Below, piece by piece: positions 35,179-49,434 of a stretch of DNA of 64,000 nt. Position numbers and translations under genes: made by a program. Positions within the stretch are counted from its first letter, which is position 1, and every line of letters starts with the position of its first letter. The notes beneath the pieces are model-generated. The model was given only the letters and a program-made list of their open reading frames with translations, made no database searches and had not been told where the DNA came from. Source of the stretch: Zygnema cylindricum (lineage: Eukaryota > Streptophyta > Zygnematophyceae > Zygnematales > Zygnemataceae); contig JBBHKE010000162.1 of NCBI GenBank assembly GCA_037447655.1, positions 19,656 to 83,655 on the forward strand. The letters run 5' to 3'.

Positions 35179-35440
35179 TAGTGTTGTGTATCGGTAAAAA
35201 ACTTATCTTGATAACACCGATACCGATAGTTCTCGGTTATCGAACAGTCAGAGGTACCGATATATCGGTTCGAGACCAACAAATTCCATATCGGCGATAA
35301 CTATAAAAATATATAGTACGCATACTATAGTACCTTATTAAATACTGTATTATACTATTTACATTATATAGCGTGTCATGCCACGTGTACGATGCTGTTC
35401 CGTAGCTATTAACTGCAAATTATTACGGGCAACGCAGCAC
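35179..35440 (+). mobile_element. Family H MITE, right-truncated
   Basis: Intact left end TAGTGTTGTGTATCGG and interior matching 61901-62200 (CCGATACCGATAGT, GCCACGTGTACGA). The right terminus is missing. Confidence 0.65.
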
Positions 35441-37491
<2,051 letters not shown>

Positions 37492-38481
37492 TTACAATAC
37501 AGGATAGACCCGACAAGCAAACACCGTCGACCGGAGTTTACAACCGGGAAATACCATGAATTCAGTGACAGATGTCGTCCTATCTTTCTCCGACAATTGG
37601 TCCTCAAAATAGGAAAGAAGCTTTACATGAGGGTCCTTGACAGGAGTGCCTTTCCCCACACGAATTAGTGTGGCAGGAGGATTGAAGGAAAAGGCGAGAC
37701 GCTGAAACTTCCAGACAGCCATGGCCACCGAGGCAAAGGACGATTTGAGCTCATCATTACCGTTGAAAAAATCATCACCGTTGACCGAATCATTACCGTT
37801 GACCAGATCCGACACTAAATTCTTATTTTCCATCGTACCCATTAAACTTTCTGTAAATAATAACCATTTTATCTTCACAAATTCGGCAAAAGGCTCCGAA
37901 TTTTTTAAAACCGAAGCGACATTCGATTCCACCAACGTTCTATATTCGGCGAAAAAATACGAAGAACGAGAATTGGGATCGATCGACGAATGACCTCCCC
38001 TTTGAAAACTCTCATTTTCAAAATCCAGAAAAAGAAGATGAAGCAAATAACCTGACAATGCCTTATGAAAGTCGCCAATTTCCCCCAATTTTGCATTTGG
38101 GTACAACATTTTCAAAACTTGCATATCTATATTTTTTGTCTTCATTCTCCCTGTAAAAGCTCTCACAAAACCAGTAGTCTCACTAGGGAGATTCGACATT
38201 TCTGTCTGTATATGAGATGGAGAAGACCCATTTACGGCATAAAATCCGCTATCCACGGGAACGCTGGCGGTTTCCACTTCCGCGACAGTTTTGCTGACGT
38301 CATCAATATCTTTTTCGAGTTTGCTGACGTCATTTTTGGCAGATTCCAGCCGCTTTACATTTTCCAGAAGCTCTTGGAGAAGGCGATTTTTTTCTTCAAA
38401 ACTCCGGATGTCCGTATTTTTTTCCTCTATCTCCTTTGTTAAGAGGGGCGAATAGGACGCATGTGAGTACGTAATCTCCAT
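37492..38481 (-). CDS. DUF641 protein, GIL1/IRK-interacting-protein-like
   Basis: This intronless frame encodes 329 aa. Residues about 16-70 are a charged coiled coil (KEIEEKNTDIRSFEEKNRLL and onward). The C-terminal third carries the family signature: AVWKFQRLAFSF near 255-266, then FMVFPGCKLRSTVFACRVY at the very end, matching the VWLLHRLAFSF and VMPGF..KTVI..QVYL blocks known from Arabidopsis GIL1 and IRKI. Those proteins act in light and gravity responses or bind a receptor kinase; the role here is inferred from the family only. The N-terminal DUF641 block is divergent. The ATG at 38481 follows an in-frame TAA at 38515-38517, which supports the start. An NGNDSVNGDD stretch near residues 225-240 is low complexity. 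Confidence 0.82.
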   Translation of the reverse strand: MEITYSHASYSPLLTKEIEEKNTDIRSFEEKNRLLQELLENVKRLESAKNDVSKLEKDIDDVSKTVAEVETASVPVDSGFYAVNGSSPSHIQTEMSNLPSETTGFVRAFTGRMKTKNIDMQVLKMLYPNAKLGEIGDFHKALSGYLLHLLFLDFENESFQRGGHSSIDPNSRSSYFFAEYRTLVESNVASVLKNSEPFAEFVKIKWLLFTESLMGTMENKNLVSDLVNGNDSVNGDDFFNGNDELKSSFASVAMAVWKFQRLAFSFNPPATLIRVGKGTPVKDPHVKLLSYFEDQLSEKDRTTSVTEFMVFPGCKLRSTVFACRVYPVL

Positions 38482-38484
38482 TTC

Positions 38485-38517
38485 CAGTCCGTACAGTCCG
38501 TACAGTCCGTACAGTTA
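38485..38517 (-). repeat. 9-bp tandem repeat (CAGTCCGTA) just upstream of the DUF641 start codon
   Basis: Three exact copies with period 9 occupy 38485-38511, followed by a partial copy. On the coding strand this is CTGTACGGA repeated in the 5' leader, ending at an in-frame stop upstream of the ATG. Confidence 0.85.
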
Positions 38518-38539
38518 ATAGATTTGCAAGGGGAGAGGT

Positions 38540-38680
38540 CGCCGAACTTGATGGAGAAGCGCGGGACAAGAGAGCAGAGGATAGAGGGGAGGGAGAAGGG
38601 AGGAGAGAGTAGAGATGAGGGAGAAGGGAGGAGAGAGGACAGGGAAGAGAGTGAAGAGAGACGAGAGAAGAGATACCTAA
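38540..38680 (-). promoter_or_regulatory. GA-rich (CT on the coding strand) leader of the DUF641 gene
   Basis: A purine tract of GGGAGAAGGGAGGAGAGA-like units lies 60-200 bases upstream of the start. On the transcribed sense strand it is a pyrimidine-rich leader or core promoter, similar in type to the tract before HSPA12-like gene 1. Confidence 0.4.
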
Positions 38681-38749
38681 AGAACTGAAGGTAGAATGGA
38701 ATGAGTCCCTTGACTTTTGAATCCAGTCAAAATTCGCTGCATTCACACT

Positions 38750-41700
38750 AGAAATGGATGAAGAATGAGATGAGGAAATGAATGTCCTTTTTTTTTGTTT
38801 GGACGTGAATCACCCTTGACGTCACCTCACGTCAACAAAAACGTCGCGATGCGATTCATGTTGCCGTACGATTAGTCGCCGATGACTCAAATCCGTCCGT
38901 ACCAACCATCGGTAAGAAAGGGGAAGGACGTTTCGTCAAAGTTCCATAGATTTTTTAAGTTTACATTTTATTACGTTTTATTTTAGATGATTTTGATTCG
39001 CTATCTTTTTATGGGTTAGCATTTTAGAAAATTTCGTTACAGTACGGATCATTCATTCGGGATACGACTTCATGTTTTTTCAAAGTCGTATTTCTGCATT
39101 CCGAAAAGGTTTTCCGGAAAAGAAGATGACTTACCACAGTTGTCAAGTTTTGACGCACTTGACCGTATGTTTTGTCCGTCGCTACGCTCCAAATCGTATG
39201 TTTTGTCCGTCACTACGCTCCAAAAAGGTTGACAGCCGAGCGGTCGACCTGTTTGGCGCCTCTGTTTTTGTTTTTTTGCGGAATGAATGGTACGGGATCA
39301 TTCGTTTCCTCATCTCATTCATCATCCATTTCTAGTGTGAATGCACCAACTACTATTGTAGAACCTACCATGGAAAACCATATGCTAAAAGGGGGAAAGG
39401 TAAAAAAAAGCATTTAAAGACAGAAAGAGAAAAGACAAAATGGAAAGTCTAAAAGATAGGCTAAACAAAGGAAACGCTAACTAAAACAAGTATTTATCAC
39501 CGCTAACCAAACCAAATTTTTATCACCACTAACTTAAACAAGTATCTAATTGGCTCACTACAAAAAGTCAATGCCCACAAAGAGAAGAAGCGTGAATAGG
39601 TAACTACCACAACCTTTACAAGCTAAGGTTCCCAAATGCGAAGGTAGTGGATGTGGATTGGATCCCCTCGTGGACGATCTGGAAGCCCCCCCCCCCCTCG
39701 TCATTTGCCATCGGGCTTCATCAGAGGAGGGTCGCGACTTGAGCTCCTCAAATGGTAGCTAATACACGTTAGAGGATGGAAAAACAATAGCAAACTGGGT
39801 GGAGGGCTCCCCCGAACTCTGTAGTCAATGTTGGGCTGCAAAGGAATTCGTCCCGGGACATGTCTACAAATCCAAAAATGGAGCAAACTGGCTACCGAGA
39901 ATTGATGATTATAATCTCGTCTTTTTCAAAATCGTAAGATATAGAAGCCGCCACGCCCATATGCAATAACCCACGAGAAGAAACAAGTGACTTAGTATAA
40001 ACCGTGAGAACCATAAAGCTCATGGTCCTATGAGCACCGTGTAGGAAAATTAAGTCAACTCATAGATTTCAATAAGGTTACCTTGGGGGAGGAGGGAGAA
40101 CCATGTGAAAAACATGTTTTTTTACGATGTACACTATTTCGAACCCGACGGTCCTATTGATATCTCGCAGCGAATCTTGCGGAAAAACACGTTCCCTTCC
40201 ATGAGAGTAGGGAAAAAAACAAACCCCTTCAAAATCAATGTCATTTGTAAATATTAGGCATAATCCTTGTATATGGTGATGATGCGAACCCATAGGTAGA
40301 GGTGAAGGAGACGTGACCTATTTAAGCGTCAAACATTATGTTGAAGAACTTAGCGTGTGTTGTAGTCACGCACCAACTAAAAACTTACACACATACATGA
40401 TTAAAAACAAATGGCGTTTTTAATATATTTTGAAGTTTAATGGTTGTTAGTTCCTCTCATATGTATTGTTGCGATTGAAAGCTGTTTTCAACAATGAGAA
40501 ATGGAAAAGGTCATCTTGAAACCTAACGTCAAGCGATACAAGTGCACGAGTCTAGAGAAGAATAATAGGGAAAAATGGTAGGCGCCACCAAAGCGTAAGT
40601 ACCCAAATATGTCGCTTGCGTTTTGTCACAACATCAAGCCCAAATCGCCATTACAAATTAGGAGACTCACAAACTTGTTGATGAGCAGATGATTACGTGT
40701 TCAGTCATTTTGCATGTGCCCAATTAGGTGGTGCAACACACACGAAAAAAAAACAGCTAACGACTACATTGAGATGAGTGCAAAATAAAGCCGTTGCGAG
40801 TAAAATTTGTGCAAAAAAAAATAGCTTTAGTAATATAGCGTATTTAGTACAATCAACAACAAAAAAACATGTAAAATAACCCATAGCTGATGCTCGATAA
40901 GCTTAAAGGTAGTCAATAACAGAAAAAGATGCTCCTAAATGGTCATCCACGTGCCATATCTAATATCCGAAGGTGCCAACATCATCCAAGGGACATAAAA
41001 AAAAAGTTGAGTTACCTAGACTTGAAACAAAAAAATATATATACTGGGTCTATAGGGGATAACGCTTGCCTAACTTTTCTTTAGCTTAAGAAGACATTCA
41101 TCTATAATGAATTCGTTTATCTTATTATTTAAAGTTTAGGCTATCGGAATTAATTTATAGACACACTTTGATACCAGATACAACTCCGTTGTAATTGTAT
41201 TCGTTATAAACACCAAAGTTGTGAGTTGAAAGATAATTGTGAAGTGCTCTTTATAGCTGAAAACACACATCGACCACCAATTAAAGATACATTAACTCTT
41301 TGAGGGCTAAAGTAACATACATATGGTAACCACAAAAAAGAAACAATTAAATGGTCCACATTTAAAAGCGGTAAAATATTATGAAGAATATGCGCTGTGC
41401 CACTTAAAAAACTAGTTTAAGCAAAAGTTGAAATTTGGTTCAGTAATGGTTGTATAATGGTTTAGTTATGGTTTTGTTATGGTTCAGTTATGGCGTTCAA
41501 ATATGGTTTTGGGAAAACTATATCTTGCAAAAGTTCGTAAAACTTTACAAATATACTTCTTATGAAGAGGCGAGGGATTTGGCTCAAAGATCTAATTAAC
41601 GTTTATGGATACAAGTGAAAAAAATAAATAAGATCATGCACCTGAAAAAAATTAAAGATGTATTAAATAAAGATGCTCAAAGTCATAGCCAATTTAAATG

Positions 41701-42960
41701 TTAAAGTGACTATATCAAAGAACAAAGATGGTTAAGAGCCTAATGAGCTTAAACAACCAAAAATAATTTGAAAGAACAACAACGATGGACGCTTTATTCT
41801 AGTTTAGTAGTGGAGCTTGGTAATAGGGGGCAACGCCAACAGGGTGATAAGGAAAAACAAATGACTCCGTTTGTGTGTATTTTTTGCGATAAATATCAAT
41901 CCCTCTCCTAAAAAAAATCAGCCCGAAGCCTTAGTCTCGCAAGCGCGATTGGCTCTCGTGTTCGGTCGTGAGATAGTCACCGAAAGTGGACACATGAATG
42001 ATAGTGTTATGGCTCATTTTTTGTGACAAATTTGTTTGACGGGTTTAACAAAGGTGACGGATGATCCAAGTTTGTACTCATGGAAGAGGGTAACACTAAA
42101 GGCAACGTCCAATAAAATTAAAGCCTTTAACGAGCTAACAATCATATGAAAGTTATTTTTGCCGTATAAAAATGAAAGTAAGTTGTCCTACACCTGGAGT
42201 CATAATACGTGATCTGGTTTTCACACATGATCTCATAAATTCTCTAAAATTTGGATATCATATGCACTAGTTTGCACATGTACAGTAAGGCACCATGGGT
42301 GGACTTGCTTTTACCGATAGAATTGATGTGGGCTCTTAGAAAAAGCCATTTGTGGGAGTTAGGACCTGCTATATAGCTATTATGGTTTTGTTTAGAGATA
42401 CGAGGTCGTAACAAATTCATCCCCATAAAAAAAGTGTGGTTACACTGGTATTTGTGTGACATAAAGATAAAATATGATATTTGAGAAAAATTCGTAGGAC
42501 AAGGTCAACAATAAAAGGTGGAATAGAAAATGTGTCGCAAAGCAATTTTGGAATAAGGTTCTTAAAGGTTTTTGGTCTTGTACATTTGTGCTCATATCTA
42601 CGTTTGTAATCATACCCTGGCTTGAATTATTAATTTGGTTTTCGTTTTTGTTCTTATTTGTGTGCATCAATGTATATGCGTTTGCATAGCGGATTAGTGA
42701 ATGGTTTCAATGCAATCATTATAAGAGAGATCCATGGTTAGGATGATTTTCAATGGAGGGTAAATACTGTCACTTGAAATGCCCTAACGAAGCTCTATCT
42801 AACTCAAATAAGATGGCCTCGAGCGTGACACACATCACTTTTAAAGGGTCATGAGTGTGTTATCCGTAGGATTACGAGTTTAGATGTTCTCAAGCCTTTG
42901 TCTTGTAGTTTGAAATTATATTGTAATTGAAAATAATGTCATTACTGGGAGGTATATTTT
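38750..42960. other. Long gene-poor stretch
   Basis: No gene, RNA gene or bounded element recognised across about 4.2 kb. A 13-base C run lies near 39685-39697. The stretch 39700-40300 shares faint wording with 35880-36250 (TGTTGGGCTGCAAAGGAA and CGGGGTGTAAAGGAAG), possibly an old dispersed repeat. Confidence 0.4.
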
Positions 42961-42969
42961 GTAATATTT

Positions 42970-43492
<523 letters not shown>

Positions 43493-44068
43493 AATATTTT
43501 GAAATCCTTAATAAGTGTTTTTTCACTTTTTAATATTTTACCAAAAAGTTAATTAATGTCTCTCCCAAAAGTTTTACGACAAAAACCTTTACCACTGACT
43601 GCCTAAATTTGTTAGTAATAAATCTCATACCACTTGTAGATTGTTATTTTGTTTAAATATTTCACTTCTACAGGGTACATACAAGATCACAAATATCACC
43701 CTAAAATTTCCGTAAACATTTACATTTGTAATGTATAATAACATTGAAAACCAAAAGTTTCCCTCTATCTTTTTAACAACACTTTTAAAAGGGCTGGAAG
43801 ATCACCACTTTACCATTTGTTGTTGGTAATTCTAACGATCAAAGTGTCAATTGGGTGGACAAACATAATTACAATTATGGATGTGTGAGTTTTTATAACT
43901 ATCAAGAGCGTTGGAATGCAAATGGTGAAATTCGTGGCGAAACATACTCCAAATGCTTCCTATCACAACATTTTCTAGTTTCTACAATGGCAACTTATTT
44001 ACAAAGCGATTTTTTCTCTTATTCGTTTGTTCCTGTCTTTTCTTTAATTTTTTTATTTCCTCTTGTTA

Positions 44069-44856
44069 GGGTGCGTCTCCATGTGCCTAAGTAAGGGTTT
44101 TTTTTTGTCGTTTTCTTGTAAAACTTAGAGCCATACCGCGTAAGTTTCAACCGTACAAAAAAATAGAGAAAATGAGAAGTACATTTTGCGTCATCATCAA
44201 ATTCAACATGTACTACATGTTGTCGTTTTGTGTCATTCGACCCAAGGCCACGCCAAAAAACGTCATCTTCAAACTTTTCTTTAAAACACAGGGAATATGT
44301 GTTTTAAAACAAAGAATTTTCGAAAAACAAATAGAAACACACAGTCGCACGTCTAACAAATTTTCAAGATATTTCAAAAGAATTCAAGCGGCGACGAAAA
44401 GTGCACGATCCGCCATGTTTTGTCCGTATGCGTTCAGGTACGACAAAGCAAAATACACAATTTGTTTGGTTTTGTCCGTTTGCGCATGGTACGTATTTTA
44501 TTTCACCAGGGATCTCAAGATCCGATGCCATTTCACGTCGAACGGACAAGAGACGCAAAGGCAAATTGCATCTTCTTCAACCGTGAAACGGCACAGGCTA
44601 GATGGTGGTACGTCTACAATGTCACGAAATGTTATGCGACGTCACAAGCAGTTACAAAATAATGAAATATAACGTGCGTCATCACAGATTGTACACTGTC
44701 GACAGCCGTCACGGGCATTGTCGACTTATACAATCGTCACGCCTTTAAGTGACAACTTCGTTTGGTACACATAGGGACACCCGAAATCCGGGTCCGCCGA
44801 ATCTGCGCTAAAAAAAAAGTAAATTCTCTAAGTTTCAAGTACATGGAGACGCACCC
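44069..44856. mobile_element. PIF/Harbinger-type MITE, family P
   Basis: 788 bp; ends GGGTGCGTCTCCATGT and ACATGGAGACGCACCC; TTA at 44066-44068 and 44857-44859. Inverted relative to the 18273 copy. The 166-codon open frame from 44172 is a by-product of the repeat. Confidence 0.85.
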
Positions 44857-44859
44857 TTA

Positions 44860-45685
44860 ATGTCAAACACGTCAAATTGAACAGCTACGATTTTTGCCGC
44901 GTCTCCTTCAATAGACCTTACCAAATAGGTTATCGCATAAAAGTGCGTCTTGTGACCTAAAACAGGCCAATGTAGCTCAGCCATTCATACTTTTAATGCA
45001 AAACGTTAAGTGCGTAATCGCACCAAACCTAATCGGCATCGTGTTTCAAGAACAATTTTAGTCCTCGTATATAAAATCGGGATCGCTATGTATATCGCAG
45101 GGCATTCAAAAATGTGTATCGTAAAAATGGCATCGATGCGGTCACGATAATAAACAAGAGGCAAAAATGAAACAAATATAGAAAAAGATAAAAGGGGCCA
45201 ATGACGTAAATCGCGTAATAATTTATATTAATGCACTGAATGATGGGGTACGAGTTCAGCGCTCATTTTTTAAGGCATCAAAGGCCCGACCGATTATAGC
45301 AAAAAGGTATAGTGGTCCGTCAAGTTCTGCTGAACCCAATCCGTACAAATATCCACTGATACGTCGAAACACTGTATCATACCCGTACTATTTTGCACGT
45401 AACGAAAAAGAAAATGGTATTATAAAATTTGCGAACAAATTTGCTATATATTCGTACGTTATCTGAACATTTTTATTCCTGTTAACGTTTGCGCCTGCAG
45501 GAATCCAAAACTAGGCATGTCAAAATCAATTCCGCATCAATTCCCTTCACTATGATTGGAATAAATTTTTTGACCCGTTCGGTATCAGCAGTTATTAACG
45601 TCGAACAGTTAAAAATCCCATGGAAATTTAAGGGTGCTAAACTATTCACATGTGCCTTTTATAGTACGAAATACCGCATTCAAAT
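44860..45685. other. Unassigned spacer
   Basis: No gene or bounded element recognised. Confidence 0.4.
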
Positions 45686-46213
45686 CATAGTTCAAAAGTA
45701 GGTGAAAGTAGGCTCATACAATATGCCTATTGTACGCAAAACATACAATATGGCCTTAAGACCCATATTGTATTGGTCGCAAAATGAAAAATAATAGTAA
45801 CAAGGTTGAGTTGCATATCGATCGATAGAGAATTAAACGTCATGTCCGAATTCTGAAAAACATTCGGACAAATTTTTATTTTTTCGTGAGTTTTGAAGTA
45901 TTTTTTATTTAAACCGTCAGATTCGGACGATCGAACGGTCGATGATCAAAATAGCGATCTAAGAAGATCACATGAAAAGCCCATAACACAACTTACGATA
46001 GGACTTACGTCCGCGTTTTTTTTTTTTTTCCAGGTTTTTTTTCCCGCGGAATGTCATCCTACGCTGTGTCAGTTCGCTAAAAAAATCCGTCCAGCGGCGT
46101 GCGCAGTACTATGATGATACGTCAGATTCGTACGTTCGTACAGGGGTGTGCACATCGCACCCACATACAGTATGCCTACTCTGCGGGAGGTTTGTGCCAA
46201 GTTTTGTGCGCCT
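45686..46213. mobile_element. hAT-like MITE (family R), cut by a copia LTR
   Basis: Left end CATAGTTCAAAAGTAGG and interior closely matching 20078-20660. The last 40-90 bases, including the right terminus, are lost where the copia LTR begins at 46214. Confidence 0.85.
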
Positions 46214-47523
46214 TGAAATTCTATGGGCTCCATTGCCACACAGAATTCGCAGGTCCAAAGGAAGCTAATCTAGATGGTGCCGACTTCAAGTTGATTAAAA
46301 ACCCAAATGACTGACCCCTTGACAATCAGAACCTCAATATAGCTTCACCCTTGTGAAATAACACTTTCTGTGTGCTCAGTTCCACCACAGAATGCAAAGT
46401 TAGAATATGAGATTTGGACACATTCACCCACTTTGACTTTCCCTAAGAAATGCAGCCACCCAGGTAGGCAAAGAATCTGATCGACTACACCCCAGTGTAG
46501 CCTGAACTCCCTTGAGTCCGCAACAAAAAGAATCACTAAAAATGGTCAACTGAGTTGATAGTTATGGCTGGCCAAAGTTTACCATTTATACAAGGTGCTC
46601 TTTGGGAGAGGCAACTACCTACCAGAAAATATTCTAAGTCCTAAAACCCCTCTCTAAGCCCCCTAGTACTTAAGTACGAACCAATGAAAAGACTGTAAAG
46701 TACATAAAGGTACAGGTGCCGGTGTACCTTTTGTACGACCATCGTACGAGATGGCCAAAAACCAACACGTGTCTTATCTGGACTCGTTTTTTAATTCCGG
46801 AATTCGTGCTGTCAAATATTATCTCTCCACGTGGCTCCAGGTCATGCCACGTCTGAAAAACGGTACCGTACAAGAAAGTACAAGTGCCGGAGTACTTTGT
46901 GTACGTACAATGTACGAAATCACCATAATGCGACATTTGTTACTTCCGGATTTGTTTTCTGCCGTTCCGGAAATTCCGTAAGCCCGTATGATGTTGCCAC
47001 GTGTCATCCGGAGTGGCGACCTCTGAAAACTGCCAAATTGTCCTTTTCGTGATGTCGGCGCTAACCACGGCTGTCCGATTTACATCGTCATTTAAAATGG
47101 ACCGTCGAAATAAATGTCCGTACTATTTATTTCGTCCAGTACTAAAAGTACAACTGTTTCTATGCCCCATATACTGTAATCCAGTTAAATGGAAAACCCT
47201 ACATGTAACTATATAAAAATCCGTCAAACCCTATATGTCCTAGCAGTAGTCCTAGGCTAAATGGACAAAGCTAACGCTGCGGGATGTTTGACGGCCGGTA
47301 GGTACCAGGATCAATTCCTAGGTCCGTCAAATATCTTTTTAGTAAACATATCTATTATCTACTACTGTCTCTCTAGAGAGCTTAGGCAGCCATGGACTCT
47401 AGCTCCCTTTCCAGCCTTTAGTGACTACAACAAGTGTGGGGACTTGGAGAAGGAGGTTAGAGGCAGACTGCCTCTGCTACTTTTCTATCTAAAACAGACC
47501 TAGAAAATACATAAATATCAACA
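46214..47523 (-). repeat. Element 1 LTR (left, 3')
   Basis: Contains ACGTG-core motifs at about 46765-46773 (ACACGTGTC), 46828-46836 (CCACGTGGC) and 46996-47005 (GCCACGTGTC), which resemble G-box/ABRE elements. Confidence 0.85.
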
Positions 47524-47541
47524 CTCCCCTTATTTTCTAGT
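47524..47541 (-). promoter_or_regulatory. Element 1 polypurine tract
   Basis: CTCCCCTTATTTTCTAG on the plus strand, directly next to the 3' LTR and identical to the tract of element 2. Confidence 0.75.
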
Positions 47542-47552
47542 CTATTTTCCTT

Positions 47553-48053
47553 TCAACTCCCACAAACAAATGAACAAACATCCCCTCCCTTTTTTTTCTT
47601 TTTTCTTTTTCCTTTTCCTTTTATAAAACATAAGAAAATACTCTCGTATTTAACACAGTGCATTAGATGAACTGAAATAATAATTACATCACATTTTTTA
47701 TTTAACATCCCACTTTTTATAAATTCGAGCAAAGATTTTATCCACCTCATCACTTTTCCATCCACACACAAACCAATTTCCCTCTTACGATCCAAACAGC
47801 CAGCCCCATCTCCAATCTGCAACATACACCCAGATGCTAACCCTTTTACAGGCAGACCTGTATAAATACCGTCACTTCCTTTAGTGATGTCAAACCCATT
47901 ACCCCCAAAAAATAAACTTTCCTCACTCTCTCCCATGGATTTCTTTCCACTCTCACTTTCTAAATTTATTCCCAATAAATATTTTTCCTCCCCTAAACCT
48001 TTCATTAAATATTCCTCTTCTCCTCTATCATTTAAAACCTTTTCGAGTTTCAC
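47553..48053 (-). CDS. Unrecognised charged ORF downstream of gag in element 1
   Basis: Open for 166 codons, in a frame shifted from the end of gag. It is rich in Glu, Gly and Lys (GEEEYLMKGLGEEKYLLGIN) and ends in a Lys-rich tail that may lie in untranslated sequence. It occupies the place of pol but shows no DSG, DDE, YVDD or RNase H motif. It could be a captured host fragment or drifted sequence. I do not recognise it. Confidence 0.35.
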   Translation of the reverse strand: MKLEKVLNDRGEEEYLMKGLGEEKYLLGINLESESGKKSMGESEESLFFGGNGFDITKGSDGIYTGLPVKGLASGCMLQIGDGAGCLDRKREIGLCVDGKVMRWIKSLLEFIKSGMLNKKCDVIIISVHLMHCVKYESIFLCFIKGKGKRKKKKKGGDVCSFVCGS

Positions 48054-49434
48054 TTCTCCCCTTTCCTCGGAATCCGATGAAGTCTCCCTTTTCGACCAGC
48101 TTTTTTGTTTCCCAATTATCTATAAAATTATCCTCATTAATTTTACCTTTCCCATTTTCATTTATGGATCCTAGATCTGACTTTCGCATTTCTAAGTCAT
48201 CCACTCTACACTCCTTAACATCCTCAAGTGCCTCCCCTCTCTTTACTTCCCTTATACCTCCAAAATCACACTGTTGCCTTCGTGGAATTTCAGTGTACTT
48301 TTCTCTCTTCTCCATTCTACCGATGTGAAGAAGCTCCAATATTTCTTCATCCTCTTTCTTCTCTTCCCCTACTTCCTCCCCATTAAAACTCCAATTTCTA
48401 AGTTCTTCCAAACGAGGACACTCCTCCATATGGTGACCTAGTTCTCTACAAAAGAAGCAAACCCCTTTTTCCAAAGCCCGTCTTTCTTTTCTTCTCCCTC
48501 TCTTTCCACCAAAGTTCCGATAAGGTTTACCTTTGTCTTTGTTCCTCTCATCACGCTTCCGCTCGTCATCGCCGTTCCTCTCATCACGCTTCCGCCAATC
48601 ACCACCAGCTGTAAATGCAATCACCCTGTCACTTCCCCTACGAAGCTCCAAGGTATTTCCCTCACAAGTATTATCCCAATGGTGATGCTCCAAGTCCACG
48701 AGGAGCCATCCATTCCCTGCATACAGTAAATGATGTCTTCGTACTCATCTGGGAGTTTCATGATTAATGTATTAATTTTTCTCTCCTCAGATTCTACATA
48801 TCCCGCACTAGCAAGCTCAACATACAACACAGCAATATCATTGCAAAACTCTATCATGCTACCACCTTTATAAACATAGGCCTCTATTTCCTGTTTTACT
48901 AATTGCTGCCTCTGTATAGTCTCACTCTTATAAATCTGAATTAGTGTTTCCCAGATTTCCGAAGACTTGGTTAGACTTAAAAGAGTGATAGCTATGGACT
49001 TAGACACGTATCTAAGTATGAGATGTTTTGCTATAGTGTTTTTATATTCCCAAATTTTCCTATCATTTTCTTTACTTTTTGGTTCAGTTATAACCCCCAC
49101 AAGTGGAACCGTAGTCGAGAGCCTAGCTCCCCTCACCATAGGTGTCCCTTTATCCTTCTCCCCAATTTCCCTTTCCGCGGTAATGATTTTCCCTTCACCT
49201 TCCATTGCATCTGAACCCTGGTTGATTTTCTGGGCAGCCCAGATGATTTTCCTAGTGAGCTCCTCCAAAGCCCAGTGGCGGACACCTCACTTGTCCCGAA
49301 ACAATTCCCCATAAGTGCTTCTCGAAAAGCAATCCCTCCATTGTAAACTCCCAATAAGTGAAGTCTGTTCCATCGAACATAGGCGCCCTAGATGGTGGGC
49401 CCATAACCTGAAATTCTATGGGCTCCATTGCCAC
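48020..49434 (-). pseudogene. Copia gag of element 1, frameshifted
   Basis: Starts in the LTR at 49434 (MAMEPIEFQVMGPPSRAPMF), then passes through FDGTDFTYWEFTMEGLLF, the usual copia gag opening. The UBN2-type middle follows (IWETLIQIYKSETIQRQQLV near 48940, EFCNDIAVLYVEL near 48840). The zinc knuckle C-x2-C-x4-H-x4-C (CFFCRELGHHMEEC) is near 48450. Frame changes are needed near 49270 and near 48680, so it is not translatable as it stands. It ends after a PRRQQCDFGG segment that corresponds to the sequence just before protease in element 2. Confidence 0.75.
49393..49408 (-). promoter_or_regulatory. Element 1 primer-binding site for a half-tRNA (initiator Met)
   Basis: The 16 plus-strand bases TGGTGGGCCCATAACC directly abut the 5' LTR. 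They are identical to nt 24-39 of plant initiator tRNA-Met, spanning its anticodon loop rather than its 3' CCA end. The primer would be a 39-nt tRNA 5' fragment, as known for Drosophila copia. Confidence 0.8.

Noticed and set aside
49393-49408. Initiator tRNA-Met gene at 49393
   Set aside because: Only 16 nt of the tRNA are present, abutting the LTR; this is a primer-binding site. No tRNA or rRNA gene was recognised in the window.
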